Shown here piece after piece: positions 10,168 to 18,121 of a stretch of 33,195 bases of DNA. The first letter of the stretch is position 1. The number at the start of each line of letters is the position of its first letter. Both the position numbers and the translations under genes were made by a program. The notes beneath the pieces are model-generated. The model was not told the DNA's origin and searched no databases. It saw only the letters and a list, made by a program, of their open reading frames with translations. Source of the DNA: Candidatus Brocadiia bacterium (GTDB taxonomy: Bacteria; Planctomycetota; DG-23; SLPQ01); NCBI GenBank assembly GCA_007131925.1, contig SLPQ01000070.1, positions 1 through 33,195 on the forward strand. The letters are read 5' to 3'.

Positions 10168-12192
10168 ATGTTGAGACAGAAAGTCGTAACATCAGCTGCA
10201 GTCATACTCGTGCTTATGCTCTGTGCGGCTGCCGGAGCAAGAGGGGCCACGGGCGCACCGGGGGTGCCTGCGCCGTCGCCGGTGGTGCCCGACGGAGCGT
10301 GGTCGCACCTTCTGGAGACACGTGGGAGGCTACTGGGTCCGCCCGAGCGACTCAGGGCAAGGGCTGCTGCCAGGCCGGACCTTTACCGCGCGACCGGTGC
10401 ATACGAGTCGATGCAGTCGGCAGCCATAAGGCATGTCGTCGATGGGCTCAGCGAAGAGGAGACCGGCCGGTACATCGCGCGTGCAATGGAGAGAGTTCGC
10501 GCCGGCGTCACCAACATCCATCATGATACGTATTTCAGAATGATGGACGTGGCGTTTGTCTACGACTTTTTTTATGACTCGATATCCGAAGCCGACCGCG
10601 CTGCCATGATCGAGTGGCTCAACGCCCACCTCGGTGTTTTTGTGACCGACGAAAACGCCTTTCACAACTCCACACTCGTCAAGATACTCTGCTACCTGAG
10701 AGTGGCCTATGCGACGTGGGGCGACAACCCCAGAGCAGGCGAATTTCGCGACTATGCACTGCTTAAGCTTTACGAGGGCAAGATAGTACCTGTGCTTAAC
10801 GAATTCGGTGCGGGGGGCGGGTTCACCGAGGGCGGCTGGTATGCGCGCTCTTCCCTTTTCAGCCTCGTGGAGGCGATCGAGCTTGCGCGGCGAATTGATG
10901 GCTATGACGGCTACGAGAAAGCGCCGCGCTTTTACTACCAGCGGCTGGCATATGAGCTGCTCCAGCCATATCCGGGACTTTGGGTATACGGGTCCCAGCG
11001 TTACGCGGTGGAAGGCGACGGCTCTCTTGTCTTCGGCGGCAGCAACGTGTATCCCAGGCTGATGCGACATATCATAGCGCAGTACTTCGCCGGCAGCGAG
11101 CTGGCAGGCTACACGGAGACGATGCGGCGGCCGCCGGCCAATTCTCTCGCGAGGGTAATGGATCTCATATACGATGAGCCCATAGGCGATTCGCTGCCGC
11201 TCGATGAGTTCCCGCCTGCTCACCTTGCCGCCGGCATCGGCAAGGCATATGCTCGCAGCCACTGGGGTGACGATGCATCGTGGCTTCGCTTCGAATGCGG
11301 AGATTACTACAACGGGCACCAGCATTTCGAGGTCGGCAATTTCGAGGTATTCCGCTACGAACCGCTGGCGACCGAGAGCGGTGAATACGTGGATTACCTC
11401 TCCGATCACTCCGTCAACTGGCTGATCCGCACAATTGCTCACAACTGCATAACCGTCTACATGCCCGGCGAGACATGGAGCATGCTGCGTGACGGAGGGC
11501 GCCACACCTACGCCAATGACGGCGGACAGGCCAAGAAATGGAGCTGGACGGCCGACAACCTCGAAGAGTGGATGGCAAGGCGTGAGACTTTCGAGAGAGG
11601 CCGGATAATAGCCTATGAAAACCGTGACGAATACTTCTTTATCGCGGGCGACTGCACCAGCGCATACAGCCCAGAAAAGCTGAAGAACTGGGTGCGACAG
11701 ATACTCTTTATCAGGCCGCACACCTTTGTCATTTTCGACAGTGTAGTCAGTCCGGATGCAAGCTTTACCAAGACATGGAGGCTTCACTGCCGCAACGAGC
11801 CCGAGCTCTCCGGCGACACCTTCACCGTCCGCGACGGAAAAGGCACCCTCGTGGCCACCACCCTCCTGCCCGCGGACGCCCGCATCGAGAGCGCCCATGG
11901 CTACGCCTACGGAGGAAGGGAGTTTCCGGAGCGCCACTCCGTGCAGGCTGAGGCTGCCGCACGCTGGCGCGTCGAGGTGACACCGGGCAAGGAGCGCGAA
12001 AAAGACCTCTTCCTCCACGTGATCTCGACGGATGGACCTGTCGAGGCGCGACTGATCCGCGAGGGCGATGTGACGGGCGTGGCCTTCGCAGATGCGATTG
12101 TGCGCTTCAGCGAGGATGCTGGCGGCACGCTCGAAATAGGTGAGAGGGGCTTTACCCTCGACCGGGAGATAAAGACCGGCACGTTCGAGTAG
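10168..12192 (+). CDS. Heparinase II/III-like polysaccharide lyase, secreted
   Basis: 674 aa with signal peptide; FHNSTLVK, GGWYARSS, GDYYNGHQHFEVGNFEVFRYEPLATESGEY, IAHNCITVY, RQILFIRPHTFVIFDSVVS typical of heparinase II/III-like proteins. Confidence 0.85.
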   Translation: MLRQKVVTSAAVILVLMLCAAAGARGATGAPGVPAPSPVVPDGAWSHLLETRGRLLGPPERLRARAAARPDLYRATGAYESMQSAAIRHVVDGLSEEETGRYIARAMERVRAGVTNIHHDTYFRMMDVAFVYDFFYDSISEADRAAMIEWLNAHLGVFVTDENAFHNSTLVKILCYLRVAYATWGDNPRAGEFRDYALLKLYEGKIVPVLNEFGAGGGFTEGGWYARSSLFSLVEAIELARRIDGYDGYEKAPRFYYQRLAYELLQPYPGLWVYGSQRYAVEGDGSLVFGGSNVYPRLMRHIIAQYFAGSELAGYTETMRRPPANSLARVMDLIYDEPIGDSLPLDEFPPAHLAAGIGKAYARSHWGDDASWLRFECGDYYNGHQHFEVGNFEVFRYEPLATESGEYVDYLSDHSVNWLIRTIAHNCITVYMPGETWSMLRDGGRHTYANDGGQAKKWSWTADNLEEWMARRETFERGRIIAYENRDEYFFIAGDCTSAYSPEKLKNWVRQILFIRPHTFVIFDSVVSPDASFTKTWRLHCRNEPELSGDTFTVRDGKGTLVATTLLPADARIESAHGYAYGGREFPERHSVQAEAAARWRVEVTPGKEREKDLFLHVISTDGPVEARLIREGDVTGVAFADAIVRFSEDAGGTLEIGERGFTLDREIKTGTFE

Positions 12193-12263
12193 CCCTCTAC
12201 ATTATCGTCTTATCAGCCAGAAATGCCCCGCCGGCCCGCTGCAAAGGCGCTTCTGAAAATAAG

Positions 12264-12309
12264 CGAGCCGGCATCGCACGCCTGATTTACCCTCGTGCAA
12301 GCCGGCTCG
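12264..12309 (-). terminator. Hairpin in convergent intergenic region; possible terminator for the minus-strand transcript
   Basis: CGAGCCGGC (12264-12272)/GCCGGCTCG (12301-12309) with inner GCACG/CGTGC; minus strand continues CTTATTTTC. No long U-run, and about 200 nt from the redoxin stop. Confidence 0.4.
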
Positions 12310-12517
12310 TCCCCATACTGGTCCGCGGCTCGGGACGATTCCCCTTAATCAATAGTGATTGCCGAAGCGGTTCGCTCTCTGACCACCGCGCCGCAGGCCC
12401 CGGATGCGCCGACGCAGACACATCAGACGGCATCAAGGTTCGCAAGTATCTATCATACCGCCGCACACCGCGCCGCAGCAGTTAAGTCCCTGGCCCATGC
12501 CGGCCCACCACAGGTAC

Positions 12518-13192
12518 TCAGTCCAACGGGTCGTATCCGAAGCGTGCCACTCTCTCAGACGCAGTGCGATACTTGATCGTGCAGCCGAATGCATCGATCT
12601 CTTTGTTCTCTATCTCTTCGCCGGCCAGTCGCGCATCGAGCGCCTGCGCCAGATAGACAGGTTCGTTGTGGCGATCGTCTATCGGGCCTATGTACAAGAT
12701 CGGCCGCCTGCCGTCCTCTTTCGGCTCGCAGAGGACAAAAACATGGTCAGTCCTGCGCGCGCCATAGGCGGCTGCTGTCATCTGGGTTTCATCGTAAAGA
12801 TACGGGAAGGGGAAATCCTTGTCCCTGGCCCTGTGCGCCATCTGCGGAAAGCCGTCAGCCGCCACTTTGTCGGCTGGATTCGGGTTTATAACCAGAAACT
12901 GAACGCCCTTCTCCTGGTACTCATTGCCCAAGGCCACCAGCCGGTCCACGTTTGCCTGGGAAGTGGGACAATGGTTGCAGTGGAAAACCACCACGATAAC
13001 GGGCTTGTCGGCATATCTCTCCAGGGAATGGTAAGTGTAATCCACGCCGAAAAGCTTGAACTCGGGGGCCATGTCCCCCACCTCAAGGAGCGTCACCTCG
13101 GCGCCTTCGATGCGCGCCGTCCTGGCAAAGCTCATCGGCAGTATGGCCACAATGCAGACCAATATCGCCAAAATCACGGCAATCCTTGTCAT
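12518..13192 (-). CDS. Secreted AhpC/TSA-type thioredoxin-fold redoxin
   Basis: Signal peptide; GDMAPEFKLFGVDYTYHSLERYADKPVIVVVFHCNHCPTSQANVDRL with CNHC redox motif; AAGGAG RBS before ATG. Confidence 0.85.
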   Translation of the reverse strand: MTRIAVILAILVCIVAILPMSFARTARIEGAEVTLLEVGDMAPEFKLFGVDYTYHSLERYADKPVIVVVFHCNHCPTSQANVDRLVALGNEYQEKGVQFLVINPNPADKVAADGFPQMAHRARDKDFPFPYLYDETQMTAAAYGARRTDHVFVLCEPKEDGRRPILYIGPIDDRHNEPVYLAQALDARLAGEEIENKEIDAFGCTIKYRTASERVARFGYDPLD

Positions 13193-13773
13193 CCTCGGAC
13201 TCCTTTCACCTTCTCTCCCAATTATGCAACACCCTTACGGAGGGTATTCGCCACCGCCAATCACCATATGCCAGGCTCTCGGCCTCGCTTTGACATTAAA
13301 ATATACGACAGACGCTGCCAAGAGAAGTTCCACGCATGCCAACTTTGTGCCTCCTCGGCACCCCCCCCCAACCCTGTAATCAGTCCGCAGGAGCCGTCTG
13401 GGGGCAAGACGAAGCTGCCAAGTTCCAATAACCCTCAGCCTCGTGCCGAGCAGTCAAGGTAAGGCGTCCGTCCGCTGTCAAAAAGACCGCTCCTGGCGAT
13501 GCAGGAGAAATCCCCGTGCTTGGAGTTGGCGGCACTGCTCGCCTCCAACGCCCATTGCGAAGCAGCGCCCCAGCGGCCGCCATGCGACCTCATCACCACT
13601 TAGGGCGGGGCCGATGTTTTTCGCGGACAGGGCTGCCCCACGACGACATCAGGCCCGGGGGAGCTGGCCCGCGGGAAAGCCGCCTCGGGCGGCTGCGCCG
13701 TGTGTCGGCAGCATCCGGCAGGCTTTGCCTGCTCTGGCGGCGGTTCAAGAGGCACACGTGCGTGCATGGTCAG

Positions 13774-15852
13774 TCATGCCTTAAAGCACGTCCGTACGGT
13801 GTCAATGAGGTCTTCGGTCGGGTCCCCCTTGCAAATGTAGGCCGCTGCGCCTGCATCGCGCATGGCCTTTGTGACGGACCTGTCCAAGTGCATCGAGAGT
13901 CCTATGACCTTGATCTCAGGGTTGTTTGAGAGGATTCGACGGGTGGCCTCGACACCATCGATTTGCCCAAGGTTGACGTCCATTATCACGACGTCCGGCT
14001 CCAATTTCCGCGCCAGCTCAATGGCCTCAGGGCCGTCACGCGCCTCCCCTACGACCTCGATGTCCGACTCAAAACGCAGCAGCTCGGCAAGTCCTTCGCG
14101 CAGGACATTGTGATCGTCGACGATGAGAAGGCGACACAGGTCCTGCTTTGGCTGCCATGCAGTCACCTCCGCAGGTCTGCGAGGCGCTGCCACCTCACTC
14201 GCCTTCGCCGCAGGCTGCTCCTCGTAGACGGGCACCTTCAAGGTAACCTTTGTGCCGCTGCCCGGCGAGCTCTCAATCTCCATCTCGCCCCCAAGGTGCG
14301 CCAGGCGCTCACGTATGCTGAACAGGCCAAAGGTCATCTCCCCAGCGTCTCTACTGCTGAGCTGGTCGGGGTCAAATCCTGTGCCTTCGTCACGGACTGT
14401 CAGTGTGACGAGGCCATCGCCCCCGCGGGCGATTGTCACATCCGCCTCACTTACGCAGGCATGCTTGGCGACGTTAAAAAGCAGCTCACGCGCACACTCG
14501 AAGATAAGAAAGCGCGCCTCCTCTTCAGCAATCTCAAACTGGGAGTCCGCATGGAGGTCCACGGTAAGGTTCTGCTGCTGTCGCATGCGGGAGGCCAGCC
14601 AGTCGAGACCGCCGATCAGCCCCTTCTCATGGAGTGCGGGCGGACTGAGCTCGACCGTCAACGACCGCGACGCATCCAATGCCTCGCTGAGAGTGTCAGA
14701 TGCATTCTGCGCGATGGCCTGCATCCGATGCGGGTCGCTGGTCTGTTTGATCTGTTGCACCTGCATTTTGGCGCCTGCGATAAGCTGCTGGACGTGATCG
14801 TGCAGTATCCTCGCCAGACGCTTGCGCTCGCGCTGCTCTGTCGTGGTCAGCTGAAGCGACAGTGCTCGAAGCTGTTCGGCCTGCTGCGTTATCTCGGCGG
14901 TGCGCTCGAACACGCGCCGCTCGAGAGATTCGTTGAGCGCCAGGAGCGTCTGCTCGTGATGCTTCTGATCCGTTATGTCGATTACCACTCCGATGTTTAC
15001 AGAAGGCTGACCGTCGCTGTCGCCAATCGTCTGGCTCTTGATTTCAACCCATCGCTCTGAGCCGTCAGGGTGAAAGATGCGGTATTCGCTCGACTGCTCG
15101 CCGGGGGCTTTCACCATGTCTGCAATCAGACGTTTCAAATCGGCGAGATCCTGCGGATGTGCAGTTTCAAGCACCTGCTCGGGCGTCACGTCGCCCTCAA
15201 GAGGCAGACCATATATGGTGCGCCCACGTCTTGAGAGCGTGAAGCTGCCGGAAGTAATGTCGAAGCGCCATGTTCCGATGGCTGCCAGCTCAGCCGCCAG
15301 GCGCAGGCTTTCCATGCTGTGTCTCAGCGCATCCTCGTGACGTTTGCGCGCGGTGATATCCCGCATTGTCACCTGGACTGCAGGGCGACCGTGAAACTCG
15401 ATCCGGGTGCCGACAGTCTCCACCTCCACGGGGCAGCCATCCAGCCGAACCACTGTGAATGGCGCTGGCGGCGTGCTTTGCCCGTCGCTCACCGCCAATC
15501 GCATGCGATCGGAGACGGCCTCGCGGTCATCGGCATGGACCAGCTCCAGCACGTTACGGCCGACAATCTCTTGCGCGCTTTCACCACCGAAAAGGCTCAC
15601 AGCCGCCGCGTTGACAAAAACATACTTTCCGTCGGCATGAACGGCGATGGCATCCGGGGAAAGGTCCACCATTGCGCGATACATGGCCTCGCTCTCGCGC
15701 AGTTGTGCTTCAGCCTCCCTCAGGCGCAGTAATACGAAGCTCTTCTGGCCGACGACAGCGTCGATGTCTCCCTCACGCAAGGCCGCGATGATGCCTTCTG
15801 CCTGCTCAAGACGTCTGCGCAACTCGTGCGCCGAGAGTTCTCCATGTGCCAT
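13774..15852 (-). CDS. PAS-containing sensor histidine kinase (HisKA_3/HATPase) fused to C-terminal REC domain
   Basis: 692 aa; PAS text (YRAMVDLSPDAIAVHADGKYVFVNAAA; RTIYGLPLEGDVTPEQVLETAHPQD), HisKA_3 ERKRLARILHDHVQQLIAGAKMQ, HATPase ECARELLFNVAKHA...VRDEGTGFD...FGLFSIRERLAHLGG, REC LLIVDDHNVLREGLAELL...DVVIMDVNLGQIDGVEATRRI; no HTH after REC. Confidence 0.93.
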   Translation of the reverse strand: MAHGELSAHELRRRLEQAEGIIAALREGDIDAVVGQKSFVLLRLREAEAQLRESEAMYRAMVDLSPDAIAVHADGKYVFVNAAAVSLFGGESAQEIVGRNVLELVHADDREAVSDRMRLAVSDGQSTPPAPFTVVRLDGCPVEVETVGTRIEFHGRPAVQVTMRDITARKRHEDALRHSMESLRLAAELAAIGTWRFDITSGSFTLSRRGRTIYGLPLEGDVTPEQVLETAHPQDLADLKRLIADMVKAPGEQSSEYRIFHPDGSERWVEIKSQTIGDSDGQPSVNIGVVIDITDQKHHEQTLLALNESLERRVFERTAEITQQAEQLRALSLQLTTTEQRERKRLARILHDHVQQLIAGAKMQVQQIKQTSDPHRMQAIAQNASDTLSEALDASRSLTVELSPPALHEKGLIGGLDWLASRMRQQQNLTVDLHADSQFEIAEEEARFLIFECARELLFNVAKHACVSEADVTIARGGDGLVTLTVRDEGTGFDPDQLSSRDAGEMTFGLFSIRERLAHLGGEMEIESSPGSGTKVTLKVPVYEEQPAAKASEVAAPRRPAEVTAWQPKQDLCRLLIVDDHNVLREGLAELLRFESDIEVVGEARDGPEAIELARKLEPDVVIMDVNLGQIDGVEATRRILSNNPEIKVIGLSMHLDRSVTKAMRDAGAAAYICKGDPTEDLIDTVRTCFKA

Positions 15853-15867
15853 AGGTGTCTTTCCTGA

Positions 15868-16167
15868 TCAGATAAGGCCCAGGGCTGCATGCAGCTTTTC
15901 CGTATCGCTCAAATCGCCCAGCAGAGTCACGCGAGGAGGGGGGTCAAGTACGACCAGGGCCGGAGTGACCATAATGTCATAATCAAGGGCCGTCTGGAAA
16001 TCGTCAAATACGTCCACTACCTGGAGGTCGTACCGCTTACTGCCCTTCTCAGAGCAGGCAGCACGGATGTTTTCCCTGGCGCGACGTGAGTTTGGCTCAT
16101 CGCCGGCGACAAACAATATCATCCTGCAGCGGACCGCGCCCGGTGCTGTCAAGCCGGGCCGGTTCAT
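15868..16167 (-). CDS. kaiB: KaiB-like (thioredoxin-fold circadian clock family) protein
   Basis: MILFVAGDEPNSRRARENIRAACSE..YDLQVVDVFDDFQTALDYDIMVTPALVVLDPPPRVTLLGDLSDTEKLHAALGL matches KaiB LYVAGxxPNS, VIDV, ATPTL, GDLSDREKV; overlaps the kaiC stop (ATGA). Confidence 0.9.
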   Translation of the reverse strand: MNRPGLTAPGAVRCRMILFVAGDEPNSRRARENIRAACSEKGSKRYDLQVVDVFDDFQTALDYDIMVTPALVVLDPPPRVTLLGDLSDTEKLHAALGLI

Positions 16168-17606
16168 TTGTCTTTCCCCTCGCTCGATAAATGAGCTCCT
16201 GGTGTTTTCAAGGCCACGCCTTTCGAGGAGATGCTGAACTTATGAAACTTGTTTGAGTGATTTCTGCCGCGCGACTTCAGCACAAGCAAAGTACGCTCCA
16301 TCTCGCAGCCGCTACGCACGAAGCCGAGCATGACGATGGCGTCAATCAGCGATGAAATGCCGATGCCGCTCAGGACCTCCATGCTGACGGCCCCGCCGGT
16401 CTGATTGACATAAATGCACGTAATCCCGCGCTCCTTGCAGCGGTTGAGCAGACGGATTAGAAAATCAAAAGCAGCCTGCTCAGACCCTATACGTCGAGCC
16501 GCGGAAATCGCATCAACAACGAGGTGCTCCGGCTCGAAATCGTCGATACGCTGGAAGATACGCAGCAGGTGATGCTCCGCCCCAAGGGCCTCAGGCATGG
16601 CTGTGAGGATCTCCAGGCTGCCATCTTCCAGAAGCGGTCGCAGATCAATGCCGGGGCTGAGCATGGCCCCTGTCAGGGCTTCTCTTGATTCCTCGAAGCT
16701 CACGTACAACGTACGCTCTTGCCGTCTGCATGCGGCCTGGGCGAAAGTACAGGCCAGCGTCGTCTTGCCACTCCCGGTAGGCCCCGCTATAAGAACTGAG
16801 GCGCCCCGGCAATAGCCACCCCCAAGCACGGCGTCCAACTCACTCTGCCCGGCAGAAACCGGCGCGCCCAGTGGCCTGTGAGCCAGCTCGGCATCAGAGA
16901 CCGGCACGATGACGATGCCGCGGGGTGTAATGACGAAGGGATACTCGTTGCTGCCGTATGCGGATCCGCGATATTTCAACACGCGCAGCCTGCGCGTGCT
17001 TACCTGTGTGTCAACTCGCTGAGTGGCCTGGATCACGCAATCGGCCATGAATTCCATGAAGGTGAAGTCTCTTGCCAGACCAGTGTCCTGGCCGGACTTG
17101 GCTGTAAGCACGGCGGTAAGGCCGCTTTGCATCAACCATTCGTGAAGGCTGTACAGCTCGTTTCGCTGGCGCAGGGGGTCATTGAAGAGGCACATCAATA
17201 CATCCACAGCATCGATCACAACGACACTTGCGCTGATCTTCTTGGCCTGTCCGCTCAAGATCGCCAGCAGCCCCTTGATGCTGAACTCACCGGCAAAGAT
17301 CGCATTGTAATCAATCTTCGGACGGATTACTGCCAAAAGGCCCTTTGCTTCAAGTGCGGCCAGGTCCCAGCCCATGGAGAACGCGTTGCCACGAATTGCT
17401 TCGCCCGTCTCCTCAAAGGAAATCAGAACGCCCGGCTGACCGGACATGGCCCCGCGATAGAGCATCTCCAGCGCCAACACCGTCTTACCAGACCCGGCTT
17501 CGCCGACGACCAGGGTGGTCCGCGCTTGCGGCAGGCCACCCTCAAGAATGCTGTCAAGACCTTCCACGCCGGTGGCAAGCTTGGGAAGTGGCTCAGGTCG
17601 CTCCAT
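16164..17606 (-). CDS. kaiC: Double-domain KaiC-like RecA-superfamily ATPase
   Basis: 480 aa from MERPEPLPKLATGVEGLD (AAGGAG RBS; ORF track extends to 17666); two Walker A motifs GEAGSGKT and GPTGSGKT; two EE motifs LISFEETGEAIR and LYVSFEESREALTG; VVIDAVDVL and LVVDAISAA Walker B-type strands. Confidence 0.93.
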   Translation of the reverse strand: MERPEPLPKLATGVEGLDSILEGGLPQARTTLVVGEAGSGKTVLALEMLYRGAMSGQPGVLISFEETGEAIRGNAFSMGWDLAALEAKGLLAVIRPKIDYNAIFAGEFSIKGLLAILSGQAKKISASVVVIDAVDVLMCLFNDPLRQRNELYSLHEWLMQSGLTAVLTAKSGQDTGLARDFTFMEFMADCVIQATQRVDTQVSTRRLRVLKYRGSAYGSNEYPFVITPRGIVIVPVSDAELAHRPLGAPVSAGQSELDAVLGGGYCRGASVLIAGPTGSGKTTLACTFAQAACRRQERTLYVSFEESREALTGAMLSPGIDLRPLLEDGSLEILTAMPEALGAEHHLLRIFQRIDDFEPEHLVVDAISAARRIGSEQAAFDFLIRLLNRCKERGITCIYVNQTGGAVSMEVLSGIGISSLIDAIVMLGFVRSGCEMERTLLVLKSRGRNHSNKFHKFSISSKGVALKTPGAHLSSEGKDK

Positions 17607-17837
17607 ACTGCAGGGCTCCTTGCGCTTACTGGAGTCCATCGCGCTGCACTTTGCTCTGCAGCACAAGCTTAAGCCAATTATATGCGGCTACCCTCAATAA
17701 GGGTACCCTCCGGCCCATGCGGCTGTCAACATACAATATTGAAGAAAGGCTGACAAACGTGAAGCTTCTCTTCGACCTCATGGGCGTTTGAAACGGGTGC
17801 TGGCAAGACCTCCACATTTCTTGACAGACCGCCCCCG

Positions 17838-17913
17838 CGCCGTGCACACCCGGCTGCTCATCTTAAACAACTCAAAGGCAGTCCGTAAAGATGAGCACAC
17901 ATTGTGCACGGCG
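17838..17913. repeat. Nested interrupted inverted repeat between divergent kaiC and araB
   Basis: Outer arms CGCCGTGCACA (17838-17848)/TGTGCACGGCG (17903-17913), perfect 11 bp; inner arms GCTCATCTT (17856-17864)/AAGATGAGC (17888-17896), perfect 9 bp. Confidence 0.9.
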
Positions 17914-18055
17914 GCAGATCGAGTCTGTCATATAGCAGGCAAGATCGCGAATACTTCCAGGTGGGATTGCCTGTACGATGGGTCATCCAGGCAACCTCTT
18001 GTCTTTGAAATAAGAATGCAGGCACTATGACAAAGCCCATGTAGCTTTTGCAGGC

Positions 18056-18084
18056 TGGACACGCACGCCCTCTCCTGATAGTAT
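18056..18084 (+). promoter_or_regulatory. Candidate sigma70-type promoter for araB
   Basis: TGGACA (18056-18061), 17 bp spacer, TAGTAT (18079-18084); ATG at 18122. Confidence 0.4.
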
Positions 18085-18121
18085 GCCGCATCATGAATCT
18101 GGTTTCAGGTGCGAGGGAGGT

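Noticed and set aside
10330-12018. 562 aa minus-strand ORF
   Set aside because: Antisense shadow of the heparinase II/III-like gene in GC-rich DNA; no recognisable domain, while the plus-strand product is clearly a real family.
12404-13462. 352 aa plus-strand ORF
   Set aside because: Antisense to the redoxin gene, which has a signal peptide, RBS and CxxC motif.
13380-13583. 67 aa minus-strand ORF in the gap after the kai operon
   Set aside because: No convincing RBS, family match or conserved motif; could be noise in GC-rich non-coding DNA.
13963-15060. 365 aa plus-strand ORF inside the histidine kinase
   Set aside because: Shadow ORF; the minus-strand kinase has complete catalytic motifs.
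16878-17672. 264 aa plus-strand ORF antisense to kaiC
   Set aside because: Composition and absence of any motif indicate a shadow ORF.
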